Shown here in pieces: positions 53,329 to 62,314 of a stretch of DNA of 64,000 nt. Below the pieces are notes generated by a model. The model was not told the DNA's origin, made no database searches, and saw nothing but the letters and a program-made list of their open reading frames with translations. The stretch is from Alteromonas abrolhosensis (lineage in GTDB: Bacteria > Pseudomonadota > Gammaproteobacteria > Enterobacterales > Alteromonadaceae). The stretch's first letter is position 1. The number at the start of each line of letters is the position of its first letter. The stretch lies in the NCBI RefSeq assembly GCF_001953635.1, contig NZ_MEJH01000006.1, forward strand, positions 238,923 through 302,922, written 5' to 3'. Position numbers and translations under genes: made by a program.

Positions 53329-54333
53329 TTAACCCAAAGCTTTGCCCGTGCTCTCGCGCACAATAAGTTCAAACGGCATAATAACCTTTGGGGCCTTTCG
53401 AATTTTTCCGTTAAGTAAGTCCACCAGTAGCGTAACTGCCGTTCTGCCAAACTCTTCTGCGGGTTGGGCAATAGTGGTTAACGGTGGGTCGACAAATGCC
53501 GAAAAGGCAATGTCATCGAAGCCTGCCACTGAAATGTCGTTAGGCACATTCAAGTTAGCTTGCTTAAAGGCTTGCATGGCTCCAATAGCAGTCTCGTCGT
53601 TCTCACAAAACACGGCGGTGGGTCTATTTTCAAGGTGACTAATGGTTTCCCCGGCGTTGTATCCGGCCTGTAATGTAAAATCCCCTGGGAATAACAAGTT
53701 TTCATCAAAAGCAATATTGGCTTGCGCTAACGCGTCTTTATATCCAACCAAGCGCTCTTGGGTAAGCGGGCTTGAATTAGGTCCTTTGATCATGGCTATA
53801 CGGGTGTGGCCTAATGAAATTAAGTGCTCGGTCATTGCTTTGGCTGCAGCACGGTTGTCTAACGACACAACAGGGTACTGGCCATCGTCAATCACCTCAC
53901 AGGCATTCACCATAGGAAGTAGGCCGTTGTCGTTAATCATCGTGGCATCAAATGGGTTGTGCGCACGTAACTGTATAAGCCCATCAGCCTGAGAAGTGCT
54001 TACCATCTTGGCGTAATGGCTTTCTATTTCACTATTACCAAGCGTATTGGCAAGTAAAATGGAATAACCCAGTTCTGCTGCCGCTTCCTGCATACCGCTA
54101 ATAACACGGGCAAAAAATACGTTCGCTACTGTGGGCACCAATACCACTAAATTGTGCGTTTTTCCCGAGCGAAACTTTACCGCCATTAAGTTAGGTTTAT
54201 ATCCAACTGCTTGAACAGCGGCCATTACCTTATTGCGCGTTTTGGGAGAAACACGCTCTGGTTGTTGTAATGTTCTTGATACGGTAGCGACCGACACGCC
54301 GGCACTATCTGCTACATCTCTAATATTTGCCAT
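53329..54333 (-). CDS. LacI-family transcriptional regulator of the glycoside locus
   Basis: A 334-residue LacI-type regulator: helix-turn-helix NIRDVADSAGVSVATVSRTL at the N-terminus, hinge NLMAVKFRSG, and effector domain with GFDDIAFSAFVDPPLTTI. It is divergent from the eight-gene plus-strand operon beginning at 54710; palindromes at 54641-54662 and 54439-54452 between them are its likely sites. The effector is presumably a glycoside or its 3-keto product. Confidence 0.88.
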   Translation of the reverse strand: MANIRDVADSAGVSVATVSRTLQQPERVSPKTRNKVMAAVQAVGYKPNLMAVKFRSGKTHNLVVLVPTVANVFFARVISGMQEAAAELGYSILLANTLGNSEIESHYAKMVSTSQADGLIQLRAHNPFDATMINDNGLLPMVNACEVIDDGQYPVVSLDNRAAAKAMTEHLISLGHTRIAMIKGPNSSPLTQERLVGYKDALAQANIAFDENLLFPGDFTLQAGYNAGETISHLENRPTAVFCENDETAIGAMQAFKQANLNVPNDISVAGFDDIAFSAFVDPPLTTIAQPAEEFGRTAVTLLVDLLNGKIRKAPKVIMPFELIVRESTGKALG

Positions 54334-54709
54334 GTACGTTGTTGTTGTTTGTTATTTCACTCGCGCATTGTAAACCTAACCCAGTAGAGGTGTGGTCTAT
54401 ACGATGGTAGCGAATTCAAAATTTACGCGAAATTAATATGTAACCGTTTTCATTTTAAGCAAAAGAATACGCACTTTCATTAAAACGTCAAAGGTTATTT
54501 GTAGGATTTATGTAAATTTGAGCTAGTGTTATGTTCAAATTTGGTGCAGAAATAGGCCAGTTGAGGGAGTGATACCCGGCTAGTACCGCACTATTTGTAA
54601 ACTTTAGATTAATAAAATGCTGCTTTTTGTATTGACCATTAAAATGTAACGGGTTACATTTTGTGGCATTAGTAACACCAATAGTGCGTTTGCACACAGA
54701 GGAATTTCA
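54334..54709. promoter_or_regulatory. Divergent control region of the glycoside locus
   Basis: About 375 bp without a gene, between the LacI regulator and the oxidoreductase operon. It contains the strong palindrome at 54641-54662 and a weaker related site TGTAACCGTTTTCA at 54439-54452, near the regulator start. Promoter hexamers are not clear. Confidence 0.55.
54641..54662. promoter_or_regulatory. LacI-family operator of the glycoside operon
   Basis: Perfect 10-bp arms AAAATGTAAC and GTTACATTTT around two central G, 48 bp upstream of the first gene of the operon. It differs from the trehalose operators, so the two LacI proteins should not cross-talk. Confidence 0.75.
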
Positions 54710-55864
54710 ATGCAACCAATTCGAATGGGAATGATCGGAGGCGGGGAAGGCGCATTTATCGGTGCCGTGCATCGTCATGCCGCAGGGTTAGATGGGAACT
54801 ACCAGTTGGTGTGTGGCGCATTTAGCCGCAACGAAGAAAATAATATGCGTACGGCTTCTGCGTTGAATGTTTCTACATCGCGTACATACGGCAGTTGGCA
54901 GACAATGTTAGAAGAAGAAGCCAAGTTACCTGAGCAGCAGCGCATGCAGGTTGTGGTTATCGTGACACCTAATCATCTTCATGTACCTATTTCACTTGCC
55001 GCAATTAAGGCAGGCTTTCACGTCTTCTGTGAAAAACCAGCAGGCGTTAGCTTTGCAGAAGTAAAAGAGCTTCAAGATGTTATTCACGCCAGTGAGTCGC
55101 TATACGGCTTGGCTCATACCTACCTTGGTTACCCTATGGTTTGGCAAGCCCGTCATCTCGTTGAAAGCGGTAAGCTGGGCAACATTCGAAAAGTGTATGT
55201 TGAGTATCCGCAAGGCTGGTTGTCTGGCGAAGAAGAAACGCACAATAAGCAAGCGCAGTGGCGTACCGACCCAGCAATTTCTGGCGCAACGGGCGCCATG
55301 GGCGACATCGGCACTCATGCCTTTGGACTTGTTGAGTTTGTATTAAACGACAGTGTTACCTCGCTATGTGGCGAGTTAAACACGCATGTTGAAGGACGCC
55401 GATTAGATGACGACGGCGCCGCGCTTATTAAAACTAAGAAGGGTGCGTCGGGCGTGCTGATTGCTTCGCAGGTATGTGCTGGTGAAGAAAACGCGTTGAA
55501 GATCCGTGTCTACGGTGACAAAGGTGGCTTGGAGTGGCATCAAATGGAGCCAAACTCCGTTATCTATCGCCCTGTTGATGCCCCTTATCAAGTGTTTAGA
55601 GCGGGCCAGGGTCAAGTTGGGTTATGTGATGCTGCATCTGCACGTTGTCGTGTTCCAGCTGGCCACCCAGAGGGCTACTTAGAAGCAATGGCAAATTTGT
55701 ATACCGATTTTGCTAAAGCGGTACGCGCGAATCAAAAAGGCAAAGCTGATGGCGTTCCAGGAATAAATTCAGGCATACGCGGAATGGTATTTATCGATGC
55801 CATGCTTGCTAGTACCGACAGCGACACCAAATGGGAGTCGGTTAGTCAGGAAGGAACGCAGTAA
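54710..55864 (+). CDS. Gfo/Idh/MocA-family oxidoreductase
   Basis: A 384-residue NAD(P)-dependent oxidoreductase with N-terminal Rossmann loop GMIGGGEGAFIG (about 7-18), the EKP motif (FCEKPAG, about 109-115) and a C-terminal substrate domain with GDIGTHAFGL. Enzymes of this family oxidise or reduce sugar hydroxyl groups, including the C3 position. First gene of the operon; probably interconverts sugar and 3-keto-sugar in the cytoplasm. Confidence 0.88.
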   Translation: MQPIRMGMIGGGEGAFIGAVHRHAAGLDGNYQLVCGAFSRNEENNMRTASALNVSTSRTYGSWQTMLEEEAKLPEQQRMQVVVIVTPNHLHVPISLAAIKAGFHVFCEKPAGVSFAEVKELQDVIHASESLYGLAHTYLGYPMVWQARHLVESGKLGNIRKVYVEYPQGWLSGEEETHNKQAQWRTDPAISGATGAMGDIGTHAFGLVEFVLNDSVTSLCGELNTHVEGRRLDDDGAALIKTKKGASGVLIASQVCAGEENALKIRVYGDKGGLEWHQMEPNSVIYRPVDAPYQVFRAGQGQVGLCDAASARCRVPAGHPEGYLEAMANLYTDFAKAVRANQKGKADGVPGINSGIRGMVFIDAMLASTDSDTKWESVSQEGTQ

Positions 55865-55900
55865 TGCAATTACAACATACAATGAAAAAGGTGAGCGCTT

Positions 55901-56968
55901 ATGGCTACTAACCAACAACCAATAAAAGGGCCTGCTATCTTCCTTGCTCAGTTCATGGGAAAAGACGCGCCATTCGATACGCTCGAGAATATGGCGAAGT
56001 GGGCAGCGTCGCTTGGTTACAAGGGAATACAGGTACCTACTGATCCTAGTCTGTTTGATTTAGAAAAAGCAGCTGAGAGCCAAGAGTATTGCGACAACAT
56101 CGCTAAAATTTGCAAAGACGCTGGCGTAGAAATTACTGAACTATCGACGCACTTACAAGGTCAGCTAGTGGCGGTTCATCCCGCTTACGACGAGTTATTC
56201 GATAACTTTGCGCCGGCGCATTTACACGGCAAGCCACAAGAGCGAACCGAATGGGCAATTAATCAGCTTAAATGTGCGGCTATTGCCAGCAAGCGCTTAG
56301 GATTGAAAGCTCACGCTACCTTTTCTGGTGCATTAATGTGGCATTTGGTTTACCCGTGGCCTCAGCGTCCTGCTGGCTTGGTTGAGCAAGGCTTTGCTGA
56401 ATTAGCCAAGCGTTGGAAACCCATTCTCGATGCATTCGACGATGCGGGTGTTGACGTATGCTACGAAATTCATCCCGGGGAAGACTTGCACGATGGGGCT
56501 TCGTTCGAACAGTTTTTAAAAGCTGTAGATAACCACCCACGAGCAAATATTCTTTTCGATCCGAGTCACTTTGTTTTACAGCAGCTTGACTACCTTGACT
56601 TCATTGACCGCTACCACAGCCGGATCAAAATGTTTCACGTTAAAGACGCCGAGTTCAATCCGAACGGTAGAAACGGTGTGTACGGCGGCTATCAAGACTG
56701 GCAAGACCGCGCGGGACGTTTTCGTTCCCTTGGCGACGGCCAAGTCGACTTCAAAGGTATTTTCAGCAAGCTTACCCAGTATGGCTTCACAGGTTGGGCG
56801 GTACTTGAGTGGGAATGCTGCTTAAAAGACAGTGCGCAAGGTGCAGCAGAAGGCGCACCGTTTATCGCTTCACACATTATCGAGCCAAGCAAATATGCGT
56901 TTGACGACTTTGCTGGTGGAGAGGTTAGTGAAGCGAAGAACAATCGTATTTTAGGCCTTGAGCGCTAA
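55901..56968 (+). CDS. Sugar phosphate isomerase/epimerase-family TIM-barrel protein
   Basis: A 355-residue cytoplasmic TIM-barrel protein of the xylose-isomerase-like fold with metal-ligand candidates in YEIHPGED, FDPSHFVLQ, FHVKDAEF and LEWECCLKD. No signal peptide, in contrast to its two TAT-exported relatives in the locus. Such proteins act as isomerases, epimerases or as C-glycoside deglycosidases/3-keto-glycoside lyases. Second gene of the operon, close behind the Gfo/Idh/MocA gene with which it is often paired. Confidence 0.85.
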   Translation: MATNQQPIKGPAIFLAQFMGKDAPFDTLENMAKWAASLGYKGIQVPTDPSLFDLEKAAESQEYCDNIAKICKDAGVEITELSTHLQGQLVAVHPAYDELFDNFAPAHLHGKPQERTEWAINQLKCAAIASKRLGLKAHATFSGALMWHLVYPWPQRPAGLVEQGFAELAKRWKPILDAFDDAGVDVCYEIHPGEDLHDGASFEQFLKAVDNHPRANILFDPSHFVLQQLDYLDFIDRYHSRIKMFHVKDAEFNPNGRNGVYGGYQDWQDRAGRFRSLGDGQVDFKGIFSKLTQYGFTGWAVLEWECCLKDSAQGAAEGAPFIASHIIEPSKYAFDDFAGGEVSEAKNNRILGLER

Positions 56969-56994
56969 GCGCCATCAATAGGATAACAATAACT

Positions 56995-58212
56995 ATGATA
57001 ACCCTACGCCTTAGTTTGATGATGTTCCTCCAGTTCTTCATTTGGGGAGGCTGGTTTGTAACATTAGGCACGTATCTATCAAATACCCTGTCTGCCAACG
57101 GTGGGCAAATTGGCATGGCCTTCTCAACCCAAAGTTGGGGCGCCATCATTGCCCCCTTCATTGTGGGCCTTATTGCTGACCGATTCTTTAATGCAGAAAA
57201 GATCCTCGGCTTATTACATATTGTTGGCGCCGTGCTTATGTACTTTATGTATCAAGCGAATGATTTTGCCAGCTTCTACCCTTATGTGTTGGCTTACATG
57301 ATTGCGTACATGCCTACGCTTGCTTTGGTTAACTCAGTGTCATTCGGGCAAATGGTTGACCCATCCAAAGAGTTCGGAAAAGTTCGTGTGTGGGGCACTA
57401 TCGGCTGGATTGTGGCAGGCCTTATGATTAGCTATGTCTTCTCATGGGATTCTGCCCAGTCTATTGCCGATGGTATGCTCAAAAACACGTTCTTATTGTG
57501 CAGCGTTGCTTCGCTAATGTTGGGCGTATTCAGTTTTACACTGCCAAACACGCCACCTCAATCTGGCGGTAAAGCGGTAACTATACGCGACATTCTTGGC
57601 TTGGACGCGTTGGCACTGTTAAAAGACAAAAACTTCTTTGTATTCTTTCTTTCATCTGTACTTATTTGTATTCCACTGGCGTTTTACTACCAGAATGCGA
57701 ACCCTTTCCTTACGGAAATAGGCGTTGAAAATGCAACGGGCAAAATGACACTTGGTCAGGTTTCCGAAGTGTTGTTCATGTTGGCTCTGCCGGTATTTTT
57801 GAACCGTTTCGGCATTAAAGCCACGTTGGTGATAGGTATGGCGGCGTGGGTTGTTCGTTATGCACTGTTTGCATACGGGAACGCTGACGAAGGCTTGTTC
57901 ATGCTTATTGTTGGTATTGCGCTGCACGGTATTTGTTACGACTTCTTCTTTGTATCAGGGCAAATCTATACCAATGCAAAGGCGGGCGAGAACGTAAAAA
58001 GTGCAGCGCAGGGGCTAATTACCTTAGCGACATATGGCGTAGGTATGCTGGTGGGTTTCGCGGTTGCTGGCGCAATTACCGATACCTACACGATGGAAAC
58101 AGGTGCGCATAGTTGGCAGCAGGTTTGGTTATTCCCAGCAGGGTTTGCCGCGGTTGTGTTAGTGCTATTCGCCATTCTGTTCAGAAAAGAGAAGGTGGAT
58201 GCAGATGCATAA
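56995..58212 (+). CDS. MFS permease, nucleoside:H+ symporter-like
   Basis: A 405-residue inner-membrane protein with about 12 spans. The N-terminal RLSLMMFLQFFIWGGWFVTLG and GKVRVWGTIGWIVAG motifs are typical of the NupG/XapB nucleoside-proton symporter branch, members of which also occur in sugar catabolic loci. Likely imports the sugar or product for the cytoplasmic enzymes. Overlaps the next gene by 14 bp. Confidence 0.85.
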   Translation: MITLRLSLMMFLQFFIWGGWFVTLGTYLSNTLSANGGQIGMAFSTQSWGAIIAPFIVGLIADRFFNAEKILGLLHIVGAVLMYFMYQANDFASFYPYVLAYMIAYMPTLALVNSVSFGQMVDPSKEFGKVRVWGTIGWIVAGLMISYVFSWDSAQSIADGMLKNTFLLCSVASLMLGVFSFTLPNTPPQSGGKAVTIRDILGLDALALLKDKNFFVFFLSSVLICIPLAFYYQNANPFLTEIGVENATGKMTLGQVSEVLFMLALPVFLNRFGIKATLVIGMAAWVVRYALFAYGNADEGLFMLIVGIALHGICYDFFFVSGQIYTNAKAGENVKSAAQGLITLATYGVGMLVGFAVAGAITDTYTMETGAHSWQQVWLFPAGFAAVVLVLFAILFRKEKVDADA

Positions 58213-59134
58213 CATTACCCGCAGAAAGTTACTTCAGAGTATGGCAATGACAGGAGCCGGTATTGCCGGAACAGGGTTGGCTGCTGCTAGTTTAGTTACT
58301 GCCATGCCCGCCGTAGCGAGCACAAAAGGAACGAACAGTAGTAATACTGTGAATACGCCACTTAAAGGTAATGTAAATCACTCAGTAAGCAGATGGACCT
58401 ACGGCGACTTGAGCATTGAAGAGTTGTGTCAAACCGTTAAGGATTTAGGGTTTGGAGCCATTGACTTGGTAGGCCCTGAAGATTGGCCTGTGTTAAAGCA
58501 GTACGGCATCGACTCTTCTATGTGTAACGGCGCCGAGATAAGCCTTGAAGACGGCTTCATCCACAGTGAACTACATGATGAACTAGAAGCGCGTTATATA
58601 AAGCACATCGATTTGGTCGCTGATGCAGGCTATACAAATCTTATCTGCTTTAGCGGCAATGCCCGAGGCATGTCACGAGAAGAGGGACTTGAAAATGCGG
58701 TTAAAGGGTTAAAGCGCATTTTACCTCATGCTGAAAAACGCAATGTAGTGATTTTCATGGAGCTGTTTAACAGTAAAGTCGACCACCCTGATTACATGGC
58801 CGACAATTCTGCATGGGGAATAGAGCTGTGCAAACGCCTAGGCTCAAAGCACTTCTCACTACTTTACGATATCTACCACATGCAAATTAATGAGGGGGAT
58901 ATCATCCGAACTATTCGAGATAACTATCAGTACTTTGGTCATTACCATACGGCTGGCGTACCTGGGCGTCACGAAATAGATGCTTCTCAAGAACTCAATT
59001 ATGAAGCAATAGCTAAAGCCATTGTCGAGACCGGATTTAAAGGCTACTTAGCACAAGAGTTTATACCCACACCGAAAACCAAAGCCAACAGAATAGCGTC
59101 GCTACAACAAGCGATCCATATCTGTGATGTGTAA
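58199..59134 (+). CDS. TAT-exported hydroxypyruvate-isomerase-like TIM-barrel protein
   Basis: A 311-residue protein with a twin-arginine signal ITRRKLLQSMA (about 5-15) and a mature TIM barrel (GAIDLVGPEDWP, FMELFNSKVDHP, LLYDIYHMQINEGD, GHYHTAGVPGRHE) of the hydroxypyruvate isomerase type. Export places it in the periplasm beside the GMC dehydrogenase and DUF1080 hydrolase. The start at 58199 or the in-frame ATG at 58205 are both possible; the gene overlaps the permease end. Confidence 0.83.
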   Translation: MQMHNITRRKLLQSMAMTGAGIAGTGLAAASLVTAMPAVASTKGTNSSNTVNTPLKGNVNHSVSRWTYGDLSIEELCQTVKDLGFGAIDLVGPEDWPVLKQYGIDSSMCNGAEISLEDGFIHSELHDELEARYIKHIDLVADAGYTNLICFSGNARGMSREEGLENAVKGLKRILPHAEKRNVVIFMELFNSKVDHPDYMADNSAWGIELCKRLGSKHFSLLYDIYHMQINEGDIIRTIRDNYQYFGHYHTAGVPGRHEIDASQELNYEAIAKAIVETGFKGYLAQEFIPTPKTKANRIASLQQAIHICDV

Positions 59135-59178
59135 CGTGCGAACAGGCACAGCGACGAATTAAGTTTTAAGGACGTGTT

Positions 59179-60864
59179 ATGGCGAGTAACGAATATGATG
59201 CAATAGTTATTGGATCTGGTATCAGTGGCGGTTGGGCTGCTAAGGAGCTAACTGAAAAGGGCCTAAAAGTGCTCATGTTAGAACGTGGCCAAAATATCGA
59301 GCATATTAAAGATTATAAAAATGCGCATAAAGAGGATTGGGATTTTCCTCACCGAGATCTGCCTACTCAGGCTATGAAAGTTGACTACCCTGTGCTTAAG
59401 CGTGATTACCCGCTAAATGAAAAAACGTACGGCATGTGGGCAAATGAAAAAGAAAACCCTTATACCGAAGACAAGCGCTTCGACTGGTACAGAGGCTACC
59501 ACGTGGGTGGGCGCTCACTGTTGTGGGGACGCCAAAGCTACCGTTTGAACAAAGAAGATTTCGAAGCCAATGCTAAAGAAGGCATTGCAGTCGACTGGCC
59601 TATTCGCTACGACGATTTGGCACCATGGTATGACTACGTAGAAAAATTCGCGGGTATCAGTGGTAATCGCGATGGCTTAGATGTATTGCCAGATGGTGTT
59701 TACCAGCCGCCAATGCCAATGAATATTGTAGAGGAAAGTGTCGCGGCGCGGGTGAAAAAGGCCTATGAAGGCGCGCGGCACATGGTGCATGGCCGCACTT
59801 CAAACATGACACAAAGCAAGCCCGAAGAAGGACGTGTTCATTGCCAATACCGCAATAAGTGCTGGTTGGGTTGTCCTTTCGGTGGCTACTTCAGTACACA
59901 AGCATCTACGCTTCCAGCTGCGGTTAAAACAGGTAACTTAACCCTTCGACCTTTCTCGATAGTAAAAGAGATCTTGTTCGACAAAGATAAGAAGCGCGCG
60001 ACTGGCGTTGAAATTATCGATGCAGAAACCAACGAGACCTATGTATTTAAAAGCAAGATCATCTTTGTAAATGCGTCAGCACTTAACTCGGCGTGGGTAC
60101 TGATGAACTCTGCCACAGACGTATGGGACGGTGGCTTAGGAAGCAGCAGCGGCGAGTTGGGTCACAACGTTATGGATCACCACTTTAGAGTCGGAGCTTC
60201 GGCTGAAGTTGAAGGTTTTGACGACAAATATACCTACGGTCGCAGACCGAGTGGCTTCTATGTGCCAAGGTTTAGAAACTGGGGAAGTGATAAGCGAGAC
60301 TACCTGCGTGGATTTGGTTATCAAGGCGGCGCAAGCCGTTCAGGTTGGCGCAAAGACATAGCTGAGCTTGGTATAGGTGCTGGACTTAAAGATGCGATAA
60401 CCGAGCCTGGTCCATGGACAATAGGCATGACAGCGTTCGGTGAAATTCTTCCGTATCACGAGAACAAAGTGTACTTGAACAAAAAAGTCACCGACAAATG
60501 GGGCTTACCAGTACTCGCAATGGATGTCGAGATTAAAGAAAACGAGCTTAAGATGCGCAAGGACATGCAGCAAGACGCGATTGAGATGTTTGAAGCAGCA
60601 GGTCTTAAAAATGTTCAAGGCTGGGATGCTGACTACGCACCTGGCATGGGCATTCATGAAATGGGCACGGCGCGTATGGGAAGAGACCCAAAAAGCTCTG
60701 TGCTTAATGCGCATAACCAAGTGTGGGATGCACCGAACGTATTTGTGACCGATGGTGCGGCAATGACATCGGCCAGCTGTGTTAACCCTTCACTGACCTA
60801 CATGGCATTAACGGCAAGAGCCGCAGACTTTGCCGTAGAAGAGTTAAAGCGAGGAAATCTATAA
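59179..60864 (+). CDS. GMC-family FAD oxidoreductase (glucoside 3-dehydrogenase-like large subunit)
   Basis: A 561-residue flavoprotein with N-terminal FAD-binding GSGISGG (about 11-17) and LERG, a cysteine-containing KCWLGCPFGGY segment, and the C-terminal GMC part ending in VTDGAAMTSASCVNPSLTYM. It is followed with one-base overlap by a gluconate-2-dehydrogenase subunit-3-like gene, the arrangement of FAD-dependent glucoside 3-dehydrogenases and related sugar dehydrogenases. No signal peptide of its own; it may ride out with the TAT-bearing small subunit. Electron acceptor (cytochrome c) is not encoded in the window. Confidence 0.88.
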   Translation: MASNEYDAIVIGSGISGGWAAKELTEKGLKVLMLERGQNIEHIKDYKNAHKEDWDFPHRDLPTQAMKVDYPVLKRDYPLNEKTYGMWANEKENPYTEDKRFDWYRGYHVGGRSLLWGRQSYRLNKEDFEANAKEGIAVDWPIRYDDLAPWYDYVEKFAGISGNRDGLDVLPDGVYQPPMPMNIVEESVAARVKKAYEGARHMVHGRTSNMTQSKPEEGRVHCQYRNKCWLGCPFGGYFSTQASTLPAAVKTGNLTLRPFSIVKEILFDKDKKRATGVEIIDAETNETYVFKSKIIFVNASALNSAWVLMNSATDVWDGGLGSSSGELGHNVMDHHFRVGASAEVEGFDDKYTYGRRPSGFYVPRFRNWGSDKRDYLRGFGYQGGASRSGWRKDIAELGIGAGLKDAITEPGPWTIGMTAFGEILPYHENKVYLNKKVTDKWGLPVLAMDVEIKENELKMRKDMQQDAIEMFEAAGLKNVQGWDADYAPGMGIHEMGTARMGRDPKSSVLNAHNQVWDAPNVFVTDGAAMTSASCVNPSLTYMALTARAADFAVEELKRGNL

Positions 60865-61481
60865 TGGAACGCCGAGAACTACTTAAACTCATCGCTACTG
60901 CTACAGGCACAGCATTGTTCGCAGGTAATGTACTTGCCTACACAGATGTGCCCGCTGTACCGCTTAGCGACACATTGTTTAATGAAAAAGATGTGGCCTT
61001 GCTGAATGAAATGGGTGAAGTGATCATTCCTCAAACTGACACGCCTGGAGCAAAAGCGGCTAACGTTGGTGCCACAATGGCTGTGCTGGTAACCGATTGC
61101 TACACACCTTTGCTTCAGAAGACCTTTCTTGATGGCATTAAGAAAATATCTTCGTTAAGTCAAAGTCGTTTCAACAAACAATTTGTTCAGCTTACCAAGC
61201 AAGAACGAGAGGCTTTATTTAACGACTTGGATGTAGAAGCGAAAGCGGCGAACCTTGCTAACGGTGTTTATCAAGGCGTTGAAACAGGAAAGCCAAGTCA
61301 GTGGGAGCCAGGTACCGATGAGCCAACCCCTCACTACTTTACGCTATTAAAACAGCTAACACTTTATTGCTTTTTCACGTCTCAAGTTGGCGCGACTAAA
61401 GTGCTTCGTTATGTGGCTATTCCTGGACGCTACGACGGTGCATTCCCTTACAAGAAGGGCGACAAAGCGTGGGCCACCTGA
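60864..61481 (+). CDS. Gluconate 2-dehydrogenase subunit 3-family protein (small subunit)
   Basis: A 205-residue protein with a short export signal starting MERRELLKLIATATG (twin-arginine-like), an IIPQTDTPGAKAANV motif and a conserved C-terminal FFTSQVGATKVLRY...GRYDG stretch typical of this small-subunit family. It serves as chaperone or TAT carrier for the GMC subunit encoded just upstream, with which it shares the overlap TAATG. Confidence 0.88.
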   Translation: MERRELLKLIATATGTALFAGNVLAYTDVPAVPLSDTLFNEKDVALLNEMGEVIIPQTDTPGAKAANVGATMAVLVTDCYTPLLQKTFLDGIKKISSLSQSRFNKQFVQLTKQEREALFNDLDVEAKAANLANGVYQGVETGKPSQWEPGTDEPTPHYFTLLKQLTLYCFFTSQVGATKVLRYVAIPGRYDGAFPYKKGDKAWAT

Positions 61482-61546
61482 GCCTGCGCTATCGAGCTGC
61501 CAAACACAACACAGTTATATAACGGATAAAACAAGGTACTGACACT

Positions 61547-62314
61547 ATGAATAAAACATTCGTCGCTTCAACAGTGGCTTTATTCATGCCACTTTGTGCA
61601 TGTGCTACAGCAGATGCACAAACTGAAAAAAGCGAATCGCGTTTAACCCGCGAACAGCAGGCTGCTAAAACGGAAGTATGGGAGCCTGTTCCTGAAGTGG
61701 TTTCTTTTGATAAGGCGGGCGTGCCCTCTGATGCCATTTCTTTAATTGGTGATGACCTGTCTAACTGGACTTCAGTAAAGGAAGGTGAGGCTAAGTGGAC
61801 GCTAGAAAACGGTGTACTAACTGTGAAGCCGGGAACAGGCGATATCAAAACGAAAGCAGAGTTTTGTGATATACAGTTGCACGTAGAGTGGAAAGCGCCG
61901 CAGCCAGAAGCGGGAATGGAAGGACAGCAGCGCAATAACAGCGGTATCTTCCTGCAGCAGCGATATGAAATTCAAGTCTTGGATTCATATCAGAATAAGA
62001 CCTATCCCAATGGTCAAGCGGCAAGTGTTTATAAACAAACCATTCCTTTAGTTAACGCTATGAAGGCGCCTGGCGAATGGCAAACTTACGACATCATATA
62101 TAAAGCACCAACCTTTAACGGTGAAGAACTAGCTACGAAAGGCTATGTTACGGTAATACATAACGGCGTAGTGGTTCAGAACCATACTGAAATTCAAGGT
62201 ACAACAGAATGGATCGGTGCGCCTAAGTACAAAGCTCACGGATGCGCACCGCTTCAATTACAAGATCACGGCAACTTAGTAAGCTTTAAGAATATGTGGG
62301 TAAGACCACTTTAA
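61547..62314 (+). CDS. DUF1080 protein, putative 3-keto-disaccharide hydrolase
   Basis: A 255-residue exported protein. The N-terminus (MNKTFVASTVALFMPLCACA) is a signal peptide with lipobox-like PLCAC, so it may be a lipoprotein. The mature part is of the DUF1080 jelly-roll type (LIGDDLSNWTSVKEGEAKW, GILTV-like LENGVLTVKPG, FCDIQLHVEWKAP, NNSGIFLQQRYEIQVLD), the family assigned to 3-keto-glycoside hydrolysis or elimination. Last gene of the operon; overlaps the convergent dehydrogenase gene by 4 bp. Confidence 0.87.
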   Translation: MNKTFVASTVALFMPLCACATADAQTEKSESRLTREQQAAKTEVWEPVPEVVSFDKAGVPSDAISLIGDDLSNWTSVKEGEAKWTLENGVLTVKPGTGDIKTKAEFCDIQLHVEWKAPQPEAGMEGQQRNNSGIFLQQRYEIQVLDSYQNKTYPNGQAASVYKQTIPLVNAMKAPGEWQTYDIIYKAPTFNGEELATKGYVTVIHNGVVVQNHTEIQGTTEWIGAPKYKAHGCAPLQLQDHGNLVSFKNMWVRPL

